IMG/VR virus record: IMGVR_UViG_3300042868_006295
Coordinates: 1-37,641 of that record
Direction: 5' to 3' (one strand)
DNA length: 37,641 bases
From: a virus
A model generated the notes under the pieces. The model was not told the DNA's origin. It searched no databases and saw only the letters and a list, made by a program, of their open reading frames with translations. Below are positions 6,530-11,574 of the stretch, piece by piece. How positions within the stretch are numbered: the stretch's first letter is position 1; every line of letters starts with the position of its first letter. Both the position numbers and the translations under genes were made by a program.

Positions 6530-6685
6530 TTACCCCCCCCCCCCGCATTCTGCGTGGGAGGTTAGGTCTATCACCTCGGCTATCCAGTCTTCTGGGATCG
6601 GTCCGTCCCAGCTTTCGAGGACCCAGTGTCTAAATTCGCGGACAGCTTCAAGGTCTTTACACCAACAGGCTCTGGGGAGGCTGCT
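6530..6685 (-). CDS. -1 frame extension of the RHH regulator
   Basis: On the minus strand the RHH frame passes G GGA AAA (plus-strand 6691-6685), a textbook -1 slippery heptamer in the correct phase. After the slip, 51 codons continue to a TAA at 6532-6530. The product reads L-P-R-A-C-W-C-K-D-L-E-A-V, then H-W-V-L-E-S-W-D-G-P-I-P-E-D-W-I-A-E-V-I-D-L. This looks like a real folded domain, unlike the 0-frame tail. The frame has no start codon of its own near the junction. The fusion would be 110 residues and ends in four Gly encoded by the G12 run. A frameshift mutation is the simple alternative. Confidence 0.5.
   Translation of the reverse strand, partial: SSLPRACWCKDLEAVREFRHWVLESWDGPIPEDWIAEVIDLTSHAECGGGG
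6533..6544. repeat. Homopolymer run of 12 C
   Basis: Twelve C on the plus strand (G12 on the minus strand) lie between the convergent integrase and RHH genes. In the -1 frame of the RHH gene they encode four Gly just before the stop. Length changes by slippage would alter that C-terminus. Confidence 0.9.
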
Positions 6686-6861
6686 TTTCCCTGTTCTTCG
6701 GCGTCTCTCATGTTTTGAACGGCGTCTGCGATCAATGCACTGCGACTTGTTTTGAATCGGCGATCTCTGCGGTTCATTTCTTTCACTTTTGCGTCAATCC
6801 AATCGCGTAATTCTTTCTCCATGGAGATCGTAAATTTTTCAGAATTATTTTTGTCGCTCAT
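6580..6861 (-). CDS. Ribbon-helix-helix regulator, candidate lysogeny repressor (0-frame form)
   Basis: A 93-residue protein on the minus strand. Residues 9-52 fit a ribbon-helix-helix fold: K-F-T-I-S-M as the strand, E-L-R-D-W-I-D-A-K-V as helix 1, and T-S-R-S-A-L-I-A-D-A-V-Q-N-M as helix 2. Such proteins bind DNA as dimers and often repress their own genes. It is the only gene in the window well supported as leftward. It is divergent from the early operon, next to the integrase, with a perfect palindrome just upstream of its start. I see no CI-type repressor, so this protein could hold the lysogenic state. Its C-terminal 34 residues look like filler; see the -1 extension. Confidence 0.75.
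   Translation of the reverse strand: MSDKNNSEKFTISMEKELRDWIDAKVKEMNRRDRRFKTSRSALIADAVQNMRDAEEQGKAASPEPVGVKTLKLSANLDTGSSKAGTDRSQKTG
6685..6691 (-). promoter_or_regulatory. Putative -1 slippery heptamer (GGGAAAA on minus strand)
   Basis: In the RHH frame the codons are CAG GGA AAA GCA, so G GGA AAA is in phase for -1 slippage after residue 59. The -1 frame then encodes a protein-like 51-residue extension. I found no obvious stimulatory stem-loop by eye. Confidence 0.45.
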
Positions 6862-6866
6862 TACTT

Positions 6867-6881
6867 CTCGGTAATACCGAG
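6867..6881. promoter_or_regulatory. Palindromic operator candidate beside the RHH gene
   Basis: CTCGGTAATACCGAG is a perfect 15-base palindrome around a central A, five bases upstream of the leftward RHH start codon. It is well placed for autoregulation by a dimeric regulator. Its binding protein is unknown. Confidence 0.6.
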
Positions 6882-7018
6882 TATGCGATTTTTCAAGTTT
6901 TTATTTTTTAGGTAAAAAAAATTTTCGTCCGCAAACGTAGTGTTTATGCGGGTGTCAACTGTTTTTTTGATGGTAGGTGTCCTCCCCAATTGACAGGTTT
7001 CAAAATTATTCTTGTCAC

Positions 7019-7049
7019 TTGGTATGACCAGTAATAATTGGTATGACCA
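7019..7049 (+). promoter_or_regulatory. Repeated operator candidate TTGGTATGACCA (2 copies)
   Basis: TTGGTATGACCA occurs at 7019-7030 and 7038-7049, 19 bases apart, with the second copy ending on the A of the start codon at 7049. Each copy contains the dyad TGGT-ATG-ACCA. Two operators on the same helical face, overlapping the start of a small RHH gene, suggest repression of the early operon. A TTGACA at 6990-6995 may be its -35, but I see no convincing -10. Confidence 0.55.
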
Positions 7050-7210
7050 TGCAAACGGAATACGCGAAAACGAGTGTAAGTCTACCGGCTGACCTCCTCG
7101 GATACCTGAAAGAAAAGTCGGATGAACTTGGGACTCCAGTGAGTCGGTTGATTTCCCAAGCGGTCAAAGCCATGCGGGAAACAGAGCCAAAAAGAAGGGC
7201 GCGGAAATGA
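7049..7210 (+). CDS. Small ribbon-helix-helix (CopG-like) regulator, 53 aa
   Basis: A 53-residue protein with a compact ribbon-helix-helix fold. A-K-T-S-V-S-L-P is the strand, A-D-L-L-G-Y-L-K-E-K-S-D-E-L helix 1, G-T-P-V-S-R-L-I-S-Q-A-V-K-A-M helix 2, and the tail is basic (P-K-R-R-A-R-K). Size and layout match Arc/CopG-type repressors. It is the first gene of the rightward early operon and is divergent from the RHH gene at 6580-6861, so it may play the part of a Cro-like antirepressor. Repeated operators overlap its start. Its stop overlaps the next ATG (ATGA). Confidence 0.75.
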   Translation: MQTEYAKTSVSLPADLLGYLKEKSDELGTPVSRLISQAVKAMRETEPKRRARK

Positions 7211-7410
7211 GAGGCACGATCACCGTGAAGCAAGCCGCCGAGGAAACCGGAGCGCACACCGAGACAATTCTCCGCCACATTCGGCGCGGAAGTTTCTCAG
7301 CCTGCAAGCCGCTCGCAAATAAAGGCGGCTGGAGGATTTTTCAGGCGTCATTCCAGAACTGGATGTCTGACCAGATCGGGGCCACCTCAAACCGGAGGCC
7401 CGCGAAATGA
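7207..7410 (+). CDS. Small helix-turn-helix protein, excisionase/AlpA-like
   Basis: A 67-residue protein with a MerR-type winged helix-turn-helix of the kind annotated as DNA-binding domain, excisionase family. I-T-V-K-Q-A-A-E-E-T-G forms the first helix and turn, T-E-T-I-L-R-H-I-R-R-G-S-F the recognition helix, and G-G-W-R-I-F the wing. Such proteins act as recombination directionality factors or small activators. It is coupled to the preceding RHH gene by a 4-base ATGA overlap. With the RHH protein at 4934-5227 it is one of two candidates for the excisionase that pairs with the integrase. Confidence 0.7.
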   Translation: MRGTITVKQAAEETGAHTETILRHIRRGSFSACKPLANKGGWRIFQASFQNWMSDQIGATSNRRPAK

Positions 7411-7547
7411 AATCCCCCCGCCTCTACCTCTGCCAGTCAGGCGACATCACCGACACGATCCGCGCCTGCGGGTTCGGGGATGCCCGCATCAAGTTTTTTC
7501 AAAAGCACGGCGTTCAAGCTGCGCATGTCACACCCACAAAACTATGA
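7407..7547 (+). CDS. Small hypothetical protein, 46 aa
   Basis: A 46-residue frame coupled to both neighbours by 4-base ATGA overlaps (7407-7410 and 7544-7547). The product begins M-K-S-P-R-L-Y-L-C-Q-S-G-D-I-T-D-T-I-R-A-C-G-F and includes K-F-F-Q-K-H-G-V-Q-A-A-H-V-T-P-T. It looks like a small alpha/beta peptide with two Cys. No family is recognised. The unbroken overlap chain is the main evidence that it is translated. Confidence 0.55.
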   Translation: MKSPRLYLCQSGDITDTIRACGFGDARIKFFQKHGVQAAHVTPTKL

Positions 7548-7663
7548 TTGATATAAACGACCCACAATCCGTCTGCCGCTCCATCGGCTACTTCATCACC
7601 TACCTCGGAACCATCGCCCCGCTCGTCGGGCTGGCTTGGGCAACCTGGAGGCTCGCACGATGA
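7544..7663 (+). CDS. Single-pass small membrane protein, 39 aa
   Basis: A 39-residue frame starting at the ATGA overlap with the previous gene and ending in an ATGA overlap with the next. Residues 14-34 (I-G-Y-F-I-T-Y-L-G-T-I-A-P-L-V-G-L-A-W-A) form one probable transmembrane helix followed by a short basic tail (W-R-L-A-R). The acidic N-terminus and basic C-terminus predict N-out, C-in orientation. Small early membrane peptides of temperate phages often act in superinfection exclusion or host takeover; no such role can be shown here. Confidence 0.55.
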   Translation: MIDINDPQSVCRSIGYFITYLGTIAPLVGLAWATWRLAR

Positions 7664-7917
7664 GCGCCTTCTATGTCATCGACACGGAGGCCGAGAAGGT
7701 CGGGATGATGAACATTTTCGGACCCTACGAGACCCGCGCAGGGGCAGAGGCATTTATCCGAAAAGACTTTGCGGACTGGTGGGAAGAGTCAGACACGCCG
7801 CTAAAAGATCGGGATGCCGCATCGTCCGCGACTTATCAAATTCTCCAACTGGTGGCCGAGGTGCGTCCGGTCGGGAGCGCCTTGCTGAAGGTCAAACTTG
7901 TGGAGGAAGCGAAATGA
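7660..7917 (+). CDS. Hypothetical early protein, 85 aa
   Basis: An 85-residue protein; I choose ATG 7660, in the ATGA overlap, over the TTG at 7636. It begins F-Y-V-I-D-T-E-A-E-K-V-G, has a G-P-Y-E-T-R-A-G-A-E-A-F-I segment like proteins that track amounts of a small substrate, and an acidic W-W-E-E-S-D-T patch. The C-terminal half alternates as beta strands (Y-Q-I-L-Q-L-V-A-E-V-R-P-V). The family is not recognised. It belongs to the tightly packed early operon and its stop overlaps the start of the DUF551-like gene. Confidence 0.6.
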   Translation: MSAFYVIDTEAEKVGMMNIFGPYETRAGAEAFIRKDFADWWEESDTPLKDRDAASSATYQILQLVAEVRPVGSALLKVKLVEEAK

Positions 7918-8132
7918 CCTCGGCAATCGAATGGATCGCGTCCACCGACGAGCTGCCGGATGCCGACGAGACGGTGATCCTCGCCCTCGAGGACGGGGAT
8001 GTCACAACCGGATTTCTGGACGGAGATACTTGGCGGGACATTTCAGCCGACCGCCTGCCGGATGCGCCTATTTTCTGGGCGAGGTTTCCTGAGCCTCCGC
8101 AGCCACGGACAAAGAAGGGGAAGAGAAAATGA
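7914..8132 (+). CDS. DUF551-like small protein, 72 aa
   Basis: A 72-residue protein matching the layout of the DUF551 family common in phage early operons. It has W-I-x-S-x-x-E-L-P near the start, an acidic V-I-L-A-L-E-D-G-D strand, a central G-F-L-D-G-D-T-W segment, and the ending F-W-A-R-F-P-E-P-P. The family function is unknown. The gene starts in an ATGA overlap and is preceded by GGAGGAAG, one of the few convincing Shine-Dalgarno sequences in the window. The C-terminus is basic (K-K-G-K-R-K). Confidence 0.7.
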   Translation: MTSAIEWIASTDELPDADETVILALEDGDVTTGFLDGDTWRDISADRLPDAPIFWARFPEPPQPRTKKGKRK

Positions 8133-8278
8133 GCGCCACCCTTGCCATTTCCATCGCCTTTCTAACCCTCGGCTCGTGCATCGCCTCCTATTACCTCGGC
8201 CGCGATAGCTACCGCAACGAAATCCGTGACTTCCAAGAGCGGAGACGCCGATGGGAAGAGTTCGACGACGAGGACTAA
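8129..8278 (+). CDS. Small membrane protein with charged tail, 49 aa
   Basis: A 49-residue frame coupled to the DUF551-like gene by an ATGA overlap. Residues 3-24 (A-T-L-A-I-S-I-A-F-L-T-L-G-S-C-I-A-S-Y-Y-L-G) form a transmembrane helix. They are followed by a strongly charged helix (R-D-F-Q-E-R-R-R-R-W-E-E-F-D-D-E-D). A Cys at residue 17 sits in L-G-S-C, which resembles a lipobox but has a very short, uncharged N-region, so a simple membrane anchor is more likely. It ends the first early gene cluster; an intergenic hairpin follows. Confidence 0.55.
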   Translation: MSATLAISIAFLTLGSCIASYYLGRDSYRNEIRDFQERRRRWEEFDDED

Positions 8279-8307
8279 CCAAATTTTCCACCCCGGAACA
8301 AAAAAGT

Positions 8308-8337
8308 GCCTTCGACGGGCGGTAACCCGACGAAGGC
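8308..8337 (+). other. Intergenic hairpin before the recombination genes
   Basis: GCCTTCG-a-CGGG and CCCG-a-CGAAGGC pair around the loop CGGTAA, giving an 11-bp stem with one A-A mismatch. No T run follows, so it is not a classic terminator. It may be an attenuator, an RNA-processing site or a protein-binding RNA that separates the early cluster from bet. Confidence 0.5.
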
Positions 8338-8368
8338 GATGAGTAACCCAAAAACTGAGTAACAAAAA

Positions 8369-9241
8369 ATGACTAACCAAATAATCGTTGCACCGCAACA
8401 AAAACCTTCCGCGCTGGCTGTGATGGCTTCGCGCTGCAATGTGGACCCGGCAAAGCTCCACTCCACCCTTAAAAACACGGTCTTCAAAGGCGCAACTGAT
8501 GACGAGCTTTTGGCTCTGGTCGTGACCGCCAACACCTACGAACTCAACCCGATCTTGAAGGAGCTTTATGCTTTTCCGAAAAAGGGCGGGGGCATCACTC
8601 CGATGGTGGGGGTGGATGGCTGGATCAAAATCGCCAACCGCCAACCGAATTTCGACGGCATGGATGTCGAGGTTTACGGAGACGGCAAAACACCGACTCA
8701 CGCAACGGGGACAATCTACCTCAAAGACCGCAGCCACCCGGTGAAGGTGACTGAGTATTTCGACGAGTGCAAACGCAACACCGACCCGTGGAACCAAATG
8801 CCTCGCCGGATGATTCGCAATAAGGCGATCATTCAAGCGATCCGCTTGGCCTTCGGTGTGAGCGGCATCCATGACGAGGACGAGGCGAGGGACATCAGCG
8901 GCCAAGTGCAAATCGTTTCCGGTGCGAAGCCCGTTTTCCGCCCTCGTGCGGTGGAACCGGAGGACATCGAGGACGACATCCCGATGGGTGAGCCGGTGCA
9001 GGAGGTGCAATCCGTGGAAGAATTGCCAAAGTTTGAGGCGGATACGCCACAACGACAGATTCAAGTGGCGATCACAGATGCAGGCGTTTCTGAGGCGGAT
9101 TTCCTCAAAGCACTGAAAGCAACGGCCCCGCAACTGGTGGGCAAGTCAAAGCTGGTCTCCGAACTCTCGGACGATGCCGCAAATGCCGCGCTCGCAGACC
9201 TCAACGAAATCCTCACAGCTATCGAGGAGGGCGCGAAATGA
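8369..9241 (+). CDS. bet: RecT/Bet-family single-strand annealing recombinase
   Basis: A 290-residue protein of the RecT superfamily, Bet subgroup. It anneals complementary single strands during phage recombination and works with the exonuclease encoded next. The diagnostic segments are E-L-N-P-I-L-K-E-L-Y-A-F-P and G-G-G-I-T-P-M-V-G-V-D-G-W (about residues 60-90), then P-R-R-M-I-R-N-K-A-I-I-Q-A-I-R-L-A-F-G near 145-165. The C-terminal 100 residues are acidic and variable, as in other Bet proteins. The start at 8369 has no Shine-Dalgarno sequence. The stop overlaps the nuclease start by four bases. Confidence 0.93.
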   Translation: MTNQIIVAPQQKPSALAVMASRCNVDPAKLHSTLKNTVFKGATDDELLALVVTANTYELNPILKELYAFPKKGGGITPMVGVDGWIKIANRQPNFDGMDVEVYGDGKTPTHATGTIYLKDRSHPVKVTEYFDECKRNTDPWNQMPRRMIRNKAIIQAIRLAFGVSGIHDEDEARDISGQVQIVSGAKPVFRPRAVEPEDIEDDIPMGEPVQEVQSVEELPKFEADTPQRQIQVAITDAGVSEADFLKALKATAPQLVGKSKLVSELSDDAANAALADLNEILTAIEEGAK

Positions 9242-10047
9242 GCGCCTTCCAAGACGGAGCGGAGGGGGTTTATTTCGACCTTGCGGAGGATACCTACCGC
9301 GCAGCCACAGGCGTCAACATTTCGGCCCTTAAATCGATGGGCAAAAGCCCTGCGCATTACCTCGCGCAACTCACGCAGCCAAAGAGCGAACCGACTCCCG
9401 CCATGGTATTCGGAACGCTTCTCCACCGTGCGGCCTTGGAGCCGCACAGGTTGGAGGGTTCGTTTGCGGTGAAGCCGGACGGAATGACCTTCGTGACCAA
9501 AGAGGGCAAGGCATGGAGGGACGCGCAAACGCTACCGATCATATCAGCAGAGCAAAACGAGGCGCTCAAGGGCGCGGCGGTATCGGTGGCATCGCACCCC
9601 GCAGCGGCGGCGATCCTCGACGGAGCCAAGCGGGAGGTGTCCGTTTTCCGGCGCATCGTTCGGAACAACCCGGAGGGGCTATTGCTCAAGGGCCGTCTGG
9701 ACATAGTAGCCGTGGACTCCCAAGGGGCGACTACCATCGGTGACATCAAGACCACAGAGGACGCATCGCCCGAAGGCTTTGCAAAATCCATCGCGGCTTT
9801 TGGCTACGCTCAACAGGCGGCGTATTACATGGACCTCTTGGAGGCGAGTTTCTTCCTCTTCATCGCGGTGGAAAAGGTCGCGCCTTATGCGGTCGGGGTT
9901 TACTGCCTCGACGCCGAAAGCATCGCCCTCGGACGGGAAAAGAACACCCGGCAGCTTGACCTATTGGAACAATGCCAGGAGTCGGGAATCTGGCCCGCTT
10001 ACTCGCAGGAGATCGAAACCATCACCCTGCCCCGCTGGGCTAAGTAA
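9238..10047 (+). CDS. PD-(D/E)XK exonuclease, RecE/DUF3799-like
   Basis: A 269-residue nuclease that should resect double-stranded ends to give the 3' tails on which the Bet annealase acts. The catalytic layout is visible: His63 in G-T-L-L-H-R-A-A-L, Glu133 in K-R-E-V, Asp155 in G-R-L-D-I-V, and Asp169-Ile-Lys171 in G-D-I-K-T-T. A Tyr/Gln helix, Y-A-Q-Q-A-A-Y-Y, follows near 190-197. Length fits the DUF3799 / exodeoxyribonuclease VIII-like family. It starts in a 4-base overlap with bet after a strong Shine-Dalgarno-like GAGGAGGG, so the pair is translationally coupled. Confidence 0.9.
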   Translation: MSAFQDGAEGVYFDLAEDTYRAATGVNISALKSMGKSPAHYLAQLTQPKSEPTPAMVFGTLLHRAALEPHRLEGSFAVKPDGMTFVTKEGKAWRDAQTLPIISAEQNEALKGAAVSVASHPAAAAILDGAKREVSVFRRIVRNNPEGLLLKGRLDIVAVDSQGATTIGDIKTTEDASPEGFAKSIAAFGYAQQAAYYMDLLEASFFLFIAVEKVAPYAVGVYCLDAESIALGREKNTRQLDLLEQCQESGIWPAYSQEIETITLPRWAK

Positions 10048-10048
10048 T

Positions 10049-10303
10049 ATGGAAGATTACAACGACATCGAGCTTGAAGAGGCCAAGGCGCTCGTGGGTG
10101 ACATCCTCGAAACGCACTGGAGCGGCATCCTCCGGGCGGTCTCGGACAGCGAAGACCAGAACGGCAGCGTGAGCATCGCGGTGAAGCTCGACCACAGCGG
10201 GCCGACTCGAAACCTCAAAGTTCGCCTCTCGTATGCGGTCAAGACCACGGATGAGACCGAGAAGAATGTGAGCAACCCCGCACAGCAGGAGCTTGCCATA
10301 TGA
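10049..10303 (+). CDS. Hypothetical protein of the recombination operon, 84 aa
   Basis: An 84-residue acidic protein starting two bases after the exonuclease stop. The N-terminal helix (L-E-E-A-K-A-L-V-G-D-I-L-E-T-H-W) is followed by two strands, S-V-S-I-A-V-K-L-D-H and N-L-K-V-R-L-S-Y-A-V-K-T-T. Its position between exonuclease and RusA suggests an accessory factor for recombination, such as a small nuclease inhibitor or adaptor, but nothing in the sequence proves it. The C-terminus overlaps the next start in ATGA. Confidence 0.6.
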   Translation: MEDYNDIELEEAKALVGDILETHWSGILRAVSDSEDQNGSVSIAVKLDHSGPTRNLKVRLSYAVKTTDETEKNVSNPAQQELAI

Positions 10304-10632
10304 CGATGCAACTTGAGCTTTTCCGCCCAAAGAAGGGCGTGCCGAAGATAACGCCTGAGCGTGTTGAGGATTTTGTGGAGCGGCTGGCTCGCGCCGGGAC
10401 ATGGGTCTCGGCGCGGGCCTTGGAGGAACCGGACTGCAACGACCGCACGATCCGGGCCTTGGCCAACGCCAGCGGGGGCAGGGTCATTAGCGGCCAGCGA
10501 GGCTACAAGGCGGCATCGTGCGCAGACTGCGAAGAAATCGCCCACGCCGCGAACTGGCTGGAACACCAAGCACGGGAGATGACGCAACGGGCGGCTGAGA
10601 TCCGCCGCGCAGCGATTTACTGCCGAGCATGA
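10300..10632 (+). CDS. Winged-helix-like hypothetical protein, 110 aa
   Basis: A 110-residue basic protein. Residues about 20-70 fit a helix-turn-helix or winged helix: R-V-E-D-F-V-E-R-L-A-R-A as helix 1, A-R-A-L-E-E-P-D-C-N-D-R-T-I-R-A-L-A-N-A as the HTH, and G-G-R-V-I-S-G-Q-R-G-Y-K as the wing. The C-terminus is a helix with C-A-D-C upstream. I know similar small proteins near RusA and replication genes in phages but no assigned function. It sits between two 4-base overlaps in the operon. Confidence 0.6.
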   Translation: MTMQLELFRPKKGVPKITPERVEDFVERLARAGTWVSARALEEPDCNDRTIRALANASGGRVISGQRGYKAASCADCEEIAHAANWLEHQAREMTQRAAEIRRAAIYCRA

Positions 10633-11078
10633 AGGCCATCACCTTCCAAGTCTTTGCCGAGCCGAAAGGCCAACCACGGCCCAAAGCCTTCGCCCGCAAC
10701 ATGGGGGGAGGAAAATTCGCCGCTCGCGTTTACGACCCCGGCACGGCAGAGGCATGGAAAAGTGCCATCGCAGAGGCGGCGACAAAGGCCGGCGCTCAGA
10801 ACCTCATGGCGGATGTCCCGATTAGGGTCTCGCTGTGGTGTCACTTTGCGCGACCAAAATCCCATCTTACGAGCAAAGGCGCTCTCAAACCAACAGCCCC
10901 AGAGTGGAAAACCAGCAAACCGGACGCCGACAACATTTTCAAGGCGGCAACGGACGCCCTCACGCAAATCGGAGTCTGGCGCGACGATGCGCAAATCGTC
11001 TCGGCGCTCATTCACAAAAAATACGCACACGAGCGGTCTGCATCGTGGGCTGAAATCACAATCTCAGAAATGAAATGA
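10629..11078 (+). CDS. rusA: RusA-like Holliday junction resolvase
   Basis: A 149-residue RusA-family endonuclease that cuts four-way junctions formed by phage recombination and replication. The family signature K-P-D-A-D-N-I-F-K-A-A-T-D-A-L lies at residues 97-111. The acidic pair Asp119-Asp120 in V-W-R-D-D-A-Q-I, which binds the metal, is also present. The N-terminal G-x-P-R-P-K motif (residues 14-19) is typical too. It starts in an ATGA overlap and ends in another. Together with Bet, the PD-(D/E)XK nuclease and the SSB-tail-like protein it forms a full recombination module. Confidence 0.92.
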   Translation: MKAITFQVFAEPKGQPRPKAFARNMGGGKFAARVYDPGTAEAWKSAIAEAATKAGAQNLMADVPIRVSLWCHFARPKSHLTSKGALKPTAPEWKTSKPDADNIFKAATDALTQIGVWRDDAQIVSALIHKKYAHERSASWAEITISEMK

Positions 11079-11278
11079 ACGAAATCCTACAAGAAAACAA
11101 ACGGCTTCGGGCCGAGGTCGATCACCTCCTTATCGAAAACATGGAGCTAACGGCAGTCATCCGGGCGCTACGCAAGAACGCCCGCGAGGATGCGGCAAGC
11201 ATTGAGACAGCGAAGCGGGAATTATGGCTCTGGAAGAACGGAAAATACGAAAAGAGCACGGAGGCGGCAAATGATTAA
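11075..11278 (+). CDS. Coiled-coil hypothetical protein, 67 aa
   Basis: A 67-residue protein predicted to be almost entirely helical. Heptad-like spacing of Leu and Ile runs through residues 1-45 (L-Q-E-N-K-R-L-R-A-E-V-D-H-L-L-I-E-N-M-E-L), giving a short coiled coil. A small W-L-W-K-N-G-K-Y segment and an acidic end follow. No family is recognised. It overlaps RusA by four bases and the next gene by eight, so it is translated in the same chain. It may be an adaptor or dimerisation peptide in the replication module. Confidence 0.6.
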   Translation: MNEILQENKRLRAEVDHLLIENMELTAVIRALRKNAREDAASIETAKRELWLWKNGKYEKSTEAAND

Positions 11279-11573
11279 GGCGAGCATCAATGTCACCAAG
11301 ATCGAGAAGGCCGAAATCTATGTCGGGAAGAACGGGAAATATGTCGGGCTGGCATTCTTTGCCAATAAAGGCGGGCCTGACCAGTTTGGAAACGATGGCT
11401 TCGTGACTCAGGAGATTTCCAAGGAACGGCGGGACAATGGCGAGCGCGGCCCGATCATCGGCAATTGGAAGTATCTCAAAAAAGCCAGCGTGCCAGCGGG
11501 GAAACCGCAAGGCCCGGCTGACCGATACCAAGGCCGGACACACGACGACACGGGGGAGGAGATACCGTTTTAA
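11271..11573 (+). CDS. Candidate phage single-strand DNA-binding protein, 100 aa
   Basis: A 100-residue protein with a beta-rich N-terminal half (I-K-A-S-I-N-V-T, A-E-I-Y-V-G, Y-V-G-L-A-F-F-A). A Gly/Pro/Arg-rich linker leads to the end D-D-T-G-E-E-I-P-F. The acidic stretch followed by I-P-F is the classic C-terminal tip of SSB proteins, which recruits replication and recombination partners. A small OB-like domain plus this tail, next to RusA and the replication initiator, suggests a phage SSB or an SSB-tip mimic. No conserved SSB core motif is recognised, so the call is an inference. Confidence 0.55.
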   Translation: MIKASINVTKIEKAEIYVGKNGKYVGLAFFANKGGPDQFGNDGFVTQEISKERRDNGERGPIIGNWKYLKKASVPAGKPQGPADRYQGRTHDDTGEEIPF

Positions 11574-11574
11574 T

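Noticed and set aside
4172-7048. A cos site for the lambda-like terminase
   Set aside because: The intergenic gaps were read for a cos-like dyad with nearby repeats, but nothing convincing stands out, and small terminase is not preceded by non-coding DNA.
8162-9133. Leftward open frame of 323 codons opposite bet
   Set aside because: The plus strand encodes a clear Bet protein. The minus product is rich in His, Leu and Arg as typical for a mirror frame.
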